Source: Sphingomonas sanguinis
Lineage (GTDB): Bacteria > Pseudomonadota > Alphaproteobacteria > Sphingomonadales > Sphingomonadaceae
DNA length: 64,000 nt
NCBI RefSeq assembly: GCF_019297835.1
Contig: NZ_CP079203.1
Span: forward strand, 3,414,001-3,478,000
Direction of reading: 5' to 3'
The notes under the pieces are model-generated. The model saw nothing but the letters and a program-made list of their open reading frames with translations. It was not told the origin of the DNA and did no database searches. Every line of letters begins with the position of its first letter. The first letter of the stretch is position 1. Shown one piece after another: positions 60,983-64,000 of this stretch. Position numbers and translations under genes: made by a program.

Positions 60983-63154
60983 TCAGAGAAAACTATACGG
61001 GTCCACATCCACCGCGACCCGCACCTTGGCGGACCAGTCCAGCCCGCCCAGCCACTCACGGATCACATCCTGCACCGCCAGCGCCCGCCGGGCATGGACC
61101 AGCAACCGGAACCGATGCCGCCCGCGCAGCATCGCCAGCGGCGCGGGCGCCGGGCCGAAGACGTGCATCCCGTCCACCTTTGGCGCCGCGCGCGCGATCA
61201 TGGTCGCGGCCGACTGTGCCGCGCCCTGATCCTCCGACGACACGATGATCGCGGCATAGCGGCCGAAGGGCGGCGCATCGGCATCGCGGCGCGCCTCGGT
61301 TTCGGCGGTGTAGAAGGCCTCGGCATCGCCCGTGACCAGCGCCTGCATCACCTGCGCCTTGGGACTGTGGGTCTGGATGAACACATGGCCCGGCTTGGCC
61401 CCGCGTCCCGCGCGTCCCGACACCTGCCGGATCTGCTGGAAGGTCCGCTCCGCCGCGCGAAGGTCGCCGCCTTCCAGACCCAGATCGGCGTCGATCACCC
61501 CGACCAGGGTCAGGTTGGGGAAGTGATAGCCCTTGGTGATCAGCTGGGTGCCGACGACGATGTCGATGTCGCCGGCCTCCATCCGCCCGACGAACTCGGC
61601 GGCCTTGGCGGGGGACCAGATGGTGTCGGAGGTGACGACGGCGATCTTCGCTTCGGGAAACAGGGCCGTCGCCTCGTCCGCGATCCGCTCGACACCGGGG
61701 CCGCAGGCGACCAGCGAGTCCTCGCCATCGCATTCGGGGCAGGCGCGGGGCGTGGGCAGGACATGGCCGCAATGATGACAGGCCAGCCGCCGGACCAGCC
61801 GGTGCTCGACCATCCAGGCGGTGCAATTGGGGCACTGGAAGCGGTGCCCGCAGGTCCGGCAGAGCGTCAGCGGGGCATAGCCGCGCCGGTTGAGATAGAG
61901 CAGCGACTGTTCGCGCTTCTCCAGCACCTCCTTCATCGCGGCGACCAGCTTGGGCGCGATCCAGCGGCCGCGCTCGGGCGGGTCCTGGATCAGGTCGATC
62001 GCCTCGATCGTCGGCATCTGCGCCGGGCCGAAGCGGCCGGGCAGCTTGACCTCGGTATAACGGCCCAACGCGACCTGTTGCCGTGTTTCGATGGCGGGGG
62101 TGGCCGACGCCAGGATGACCGGGCACGGCTCGAACTTGCCGCGCATCACGGCGACATCGCGCGCGTGATAATGGACGCCGTCTTCCTGCTTGAAGCTGGT
62201 CTCATGCGCTTCGTCGACGACGATCAGGCCCAGATTGCGATAGGGCAGGAACAAGGCCGAGCGCGCGCCGACCGTCACCAGTCCCTGGCCGCTGGCGATA
62301 GCCCGCCAGGCGCGGCGTCGCTGCGATGAGCGGAGGCCCGAATGCCAAGCCACCGGCTCGCAGCCGAAGCGGTCGTGGAAACGCTTGAGGAACGGCTCGG
62401 TCAGTGCGATTTCGGGGAGCAGCACCAGCACCTGCCGACCCTCTGCGACGGCTTGCGCCACCGCCTCGAAATAGACCTCGGTCTTGCCCGATCCGGTCAC
62501 GCCGTCGAGCAGTACCGGCTGGAAACTGTGCGCGGTCACGCCCGCGACCAAAATGTCCGCCGCCGCGCGCTGGTCCTCGGACAGGACAGGGCGGTGATGG
62601 TCGGGATCGGGCAGGGGGAAGGGGCTGTCGATATCGACTTCGACGCCTTCGATCGCGCCGTTCTTCACCAACCCCCGGATCACCGCGTCGGAGACATCGG
62701 CCATCGTCGCCAACTCGCGGATCATACCCTGGCGGTCGCCGATCCGCTCCAGCGCCTGCGCCCGCTGCGGGGTCAGGCGGTCGGGGACATGGCCGGTGAC
62801 GCGGTATTCGGTAACGGTCCGCGCGCCCTCCAGCGCCGAGGTGGAGGACAGCGCCATCCGCACCACCGCGGCGGGCGGCGCCAGATAATAGTCCGCCGTC
62901 CATTCGATCAGCCGCCGCAGCGCATCGGGCAAAGGCGGCGCATCGGCTACGCCCAGCAGCGGGCGCAGGCGATTGTCGCCGACCTCGGCGTCGGAGGGCA
63001 TCCGCTCCGGCTCCCACACCACACCCAGCAGCTGGCGGGGCCCGAGCGGTGCGACGACGATCGACCCCGGCTCAACCGTCAGCCCGTGCGGCACACGATA
63101 GTCGAGGGGGCCGAGCGCGGAGTTCAGGACAAGGACGCGGACGCGCGAAGACAT
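60983..63154 (-). CDS. priA: Primosomal protein N' (replication restart helicase PriA)
   Basis: A 723-residue superfamily 2 helicase that reloads the replisome at stalled forks. The N-terminal DNA-binding part (LNSALGPLDYRVPHG) is followed by Walker A LLDGVTGSGKTEVYF, DEAH box LIVVDEAHETSFKQED, and the zinc-binding Cys cluster (LCRTCGHRFQCPNC, LACHHCGHVLPTPRACPEC). Length fits the family. It is monocistronic. Confidence 0.96.
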   Translation of the reverse strand: MSSRVRVLVLNSALGPLDYRVPHGLTVEPGSIVVAPLGPRQLLGVVWEPERMPSDAEVGDNRLRPLLGVADAPPLPDALRRLIEWTADYYLAPPAAVVRMALSSTSALEGARTVTEYRVTGHVPDRLTPQRAQALERIGDRQGMIRELATMADVSDAVIRGLVKNGAIEGVEVDIDSPFPLPDPDHHRPVLSEDQRAAADILVAGVTAHSFQPVLLDGVTGSGKTEVYFEAVAQAVAEGRQVLVLLPEIALTEPFLKRFHDRFGCEPVAWHSGLRSSQRRRAWRAIASGQGLVTVGARSALFLPYRNLGLIVVDEAHETSFKQEDGVHYHARDVAVMRGKFEPCPVILASATPAIETRQQVALGRYTEVKLPGRFGPAQMPTIEAIDLIQDPPERGRWIAPKLVAAMKEVLEKREQSLLYLNRRGYAPLTLCRTCGHRFQCPNCTAWMVEHRLVRRLACHHCGHVLPTPRACPECDGEDSLVACGPGVERIADEATALFPEAKIAVVTSDTIWSPAKAAEFVGRMEAGDIDIVVGTQLITKGYHFPNLTLVGVIDADLGLEGGDLRAAERTFQQIRQVSGRAGRGAKPGHVFIQTHSPKAQVMQALVTGDAEAFYTAETEARRDADAPPFGRYAAIIVSSEDQGAAQSAATMIARAAPKVDGMHVFGPAPAPLAMLRGRHRFRLLVHARRALAVQDVIREWLGGLDWSAKVRVAVDVDPYSFL

Positions 63155-63217
63155 GGACCCGCTATATGGGGCGGTGTGGCCCGGAGGGAAGGGCCGGTGC
63201 CCGTGCGCGCGGATGCG

Positions 63218-63466
63218 TCAGCGGAAAGGATTGTTCCGGGGTGCGGGCTTCTTGCCGTTGAACATGCGGAACAGCGTCCATTCCTCGACGATCTTCTTGC
63301 CCGGCAAATAGCACAGGCCGATTGCTCCGCCATTGGCCAGCGTAGCCGAAACGGATCGGCCGCCCATCGTCGCACAGAAGGCGGAGGCGGGGTTGGCGAT
63401 GGTTGCAGCGCCGACGGGCATGGCGGCAACAGCGAAACCGAGGGCAAGAAAAGCGGTCTTCTTCAC
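63218..63466 (-). CDS. Small secreted DUF333 protein
   Basis: An 82-residue secreted protein: signal (VKKTAFLALGFAVAAMPVGA), then ANPASAFCATMGGRSV, IGLCYLPGKKIVEEWTLFRM, the DUF333 pattern with two Cys. The start is GTG 63466 with GGGAG 9 bases upstream; an earlier GTG at 63472 is also possible. Function is unknown; the family is sometimes labelled hemolysin without evidence. Confidence 0.82.
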   Translation of the reverse strand: MKKTAFLALGFAVAAMPVGAATIANPASAFCATMGGRSVSATLANGGAIGLCYLPGKKIVEEWTLFRMFNGKKPAPRNNPFR

Positions 63467-63545
63467 GATCACGATCTCCCTTGTGTCGGAGATCACACGA
63501 TAGGACGGCTCGACTGAATGCCGGATGACGGCCGAACGCTATCCC

Positions 63546-64000
63546 TCAACCCGCCCGCCGCCGGTCGCCGCGTCGACGTTCGCCCACCCGGTCGCGTTTG
63601 GCGCCGTAGAGGCGGCTGTCGGCATGGTGCATGAAATCGCGATTGGTCCGGCAATCCTCGGGGCGCAGCGTCACGGCGACGGTTCCGGCGCAGCTCATGG
63701 TCAAGCCGTCGATCGTAATGGTGATGGTCAGCAACGTCTCGATCCGCGCGCGCAGGGCTTCGGTATCGGCGAGCAGTGTCGTGTCGCGGACGATCAGTCC
63801 GAACTCGTCTCCGCCCAACCGTGCGACGAAGCTGCCGTCCAGCCAGTCCGAGCGCAGCCGCTGGCCGACGATGCGCAGTACCTCGTCCCCCGCCGGATGG
63901 CCCAGCGTATCGTTGATGAGCTTGAAGCCGTCCAGATCGATCAGGACCAGTGCCAGCGGCTCGCCGCTGGCGGAGGACTCCGCGATCGCCGCCTCCAGCG
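63546..64000 (-). CDS. Diguanylate cyclase (GGDEF domain), N-terminus beyond the window
   Basis: Read from the right edge on the minus strand, the frame gives LVLIDLDGFKLINDTLGHPA, then GDEVLRIVGQRL, then ARLGGDEFGLIV and HADSRLYGAKRD, an intact GGDEF catalytic core that should make c-di-GMP. The stop TGA is at 63548-63546. No RxxD inhibitory site is present upstream of GGDEF. The tail is Arg-rich (RRRGDRRRAG). Sensor domains would lie outside the window. Confidence 0.88.
   Translation of the reverse strand, partial: LEAAIAESSASGEPLALVLIDLDGFKLINDTLGHPAGDEVLRIVGQRLRSDWLDGSFVARLGGDEFGLIVRDTTLLADTEALRARIETLLTITITIDGLTMSCAGTVAVTLRPEDCRTNRDFMHHADSRLYGAKRDRVGERRRGDRRRAG

Overview
The window is a GC-rich stretch of alphaproteobacterial chromosome, most likely from Sphingomonas or a close sphingomonad. 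The basis is gene content and order (rne / amidase / PBP1a / prfB, ribF-ileS-lspA-BamF, sseA-metC, hflK-hflC-degP), an RNase E ending in a GWW tail, a BamF-type lipoprotein, TorF-type porins, secreted proteins with a VCGRR motif, and intergenic repeats such as the CCTTCGACTTCGCTCAGG type. This assignment is inferred from protein and repeat resemblance only. No rRNA, tRNA, CRISPR array or prophage was seen. Both ends are ordinary chromosome; the last gene, a diguanylate cyclase, runs off the right edge.

Layout. 1-8.7 kb: typA, a 30-residue membrane peptide, a methionine gamma-lyase divergent from an Lrp regulator, RNase E, and a divergent cell-wall amidase. 8.7-12.3 kb: an accessory block between the amidase and PBP1a genes, holding a glyoxalase-like protein, a complete IS1182-type element with terminal inverted repeats, and trhO. 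12.4-16.8 kb: mrcA, prfB and a methyltransferase with a lipoprotein signal. 17-20.3 kb: a secreted protein coupled to a TorF porin, a short JAB (RadC-like) protein, and thyA-folA. 20.4-26.2 kb: a degenerate GGDEF protein, then ribF, ileS, lspA and BamF. 26.4-32.1 kb, minus strand: a TonB-C repeat protein, a second TorF porin, and the sseA-metC-mscS operon.

32.4-40.5 kb: an iron-sulfur photolyase and queF diverging from only 21 bp, a PEP-CTERM protein, an EpsD-type lipoprotein, and a two-gene carbohydrate unit (GT4 fused to a toroid-like domain, plus a GH130 protein). 40.7-49.4 kb: an OPT transporter, a HerA-like ATPase, degP, hflC, hflK and divergent apbC. 49.6-51.8 kb: a CoA-binding protein and a tandem run of four small secreted proteins, three with a VCGRR motif. 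52-60.7 kb: an exonuclease, homoserine dehydrogenase, a 2OG-Fe(II) oxygenase, a lipoprotein, a MASE1-GGDEF cyclase, an MFS pump, a very acidic protein coupled to an MliC lipoprotein, an outer-membrane barrel protein and an HNH protein. 61-64 kb: priA, a DUF333 protein and the partial GGDEF gene.

Intergenic gaps are filled with at least four families of hairpin-forming repeats, including a 64-nt sequence that folds on paper into a perfect three-way junction. Sulfur amino-acid metabolism (megL/Lrp, sseA-metC, hom), envelope quality control (hflKC, degP, lspA, BamF) and cell-wall synthesis (amidase, PBP1a, MliC) recur. The least explained parts are the VCGRR cluster, the GT4/GH130 pair, the lipoprotein-type methyltransferase and the structured repeats.
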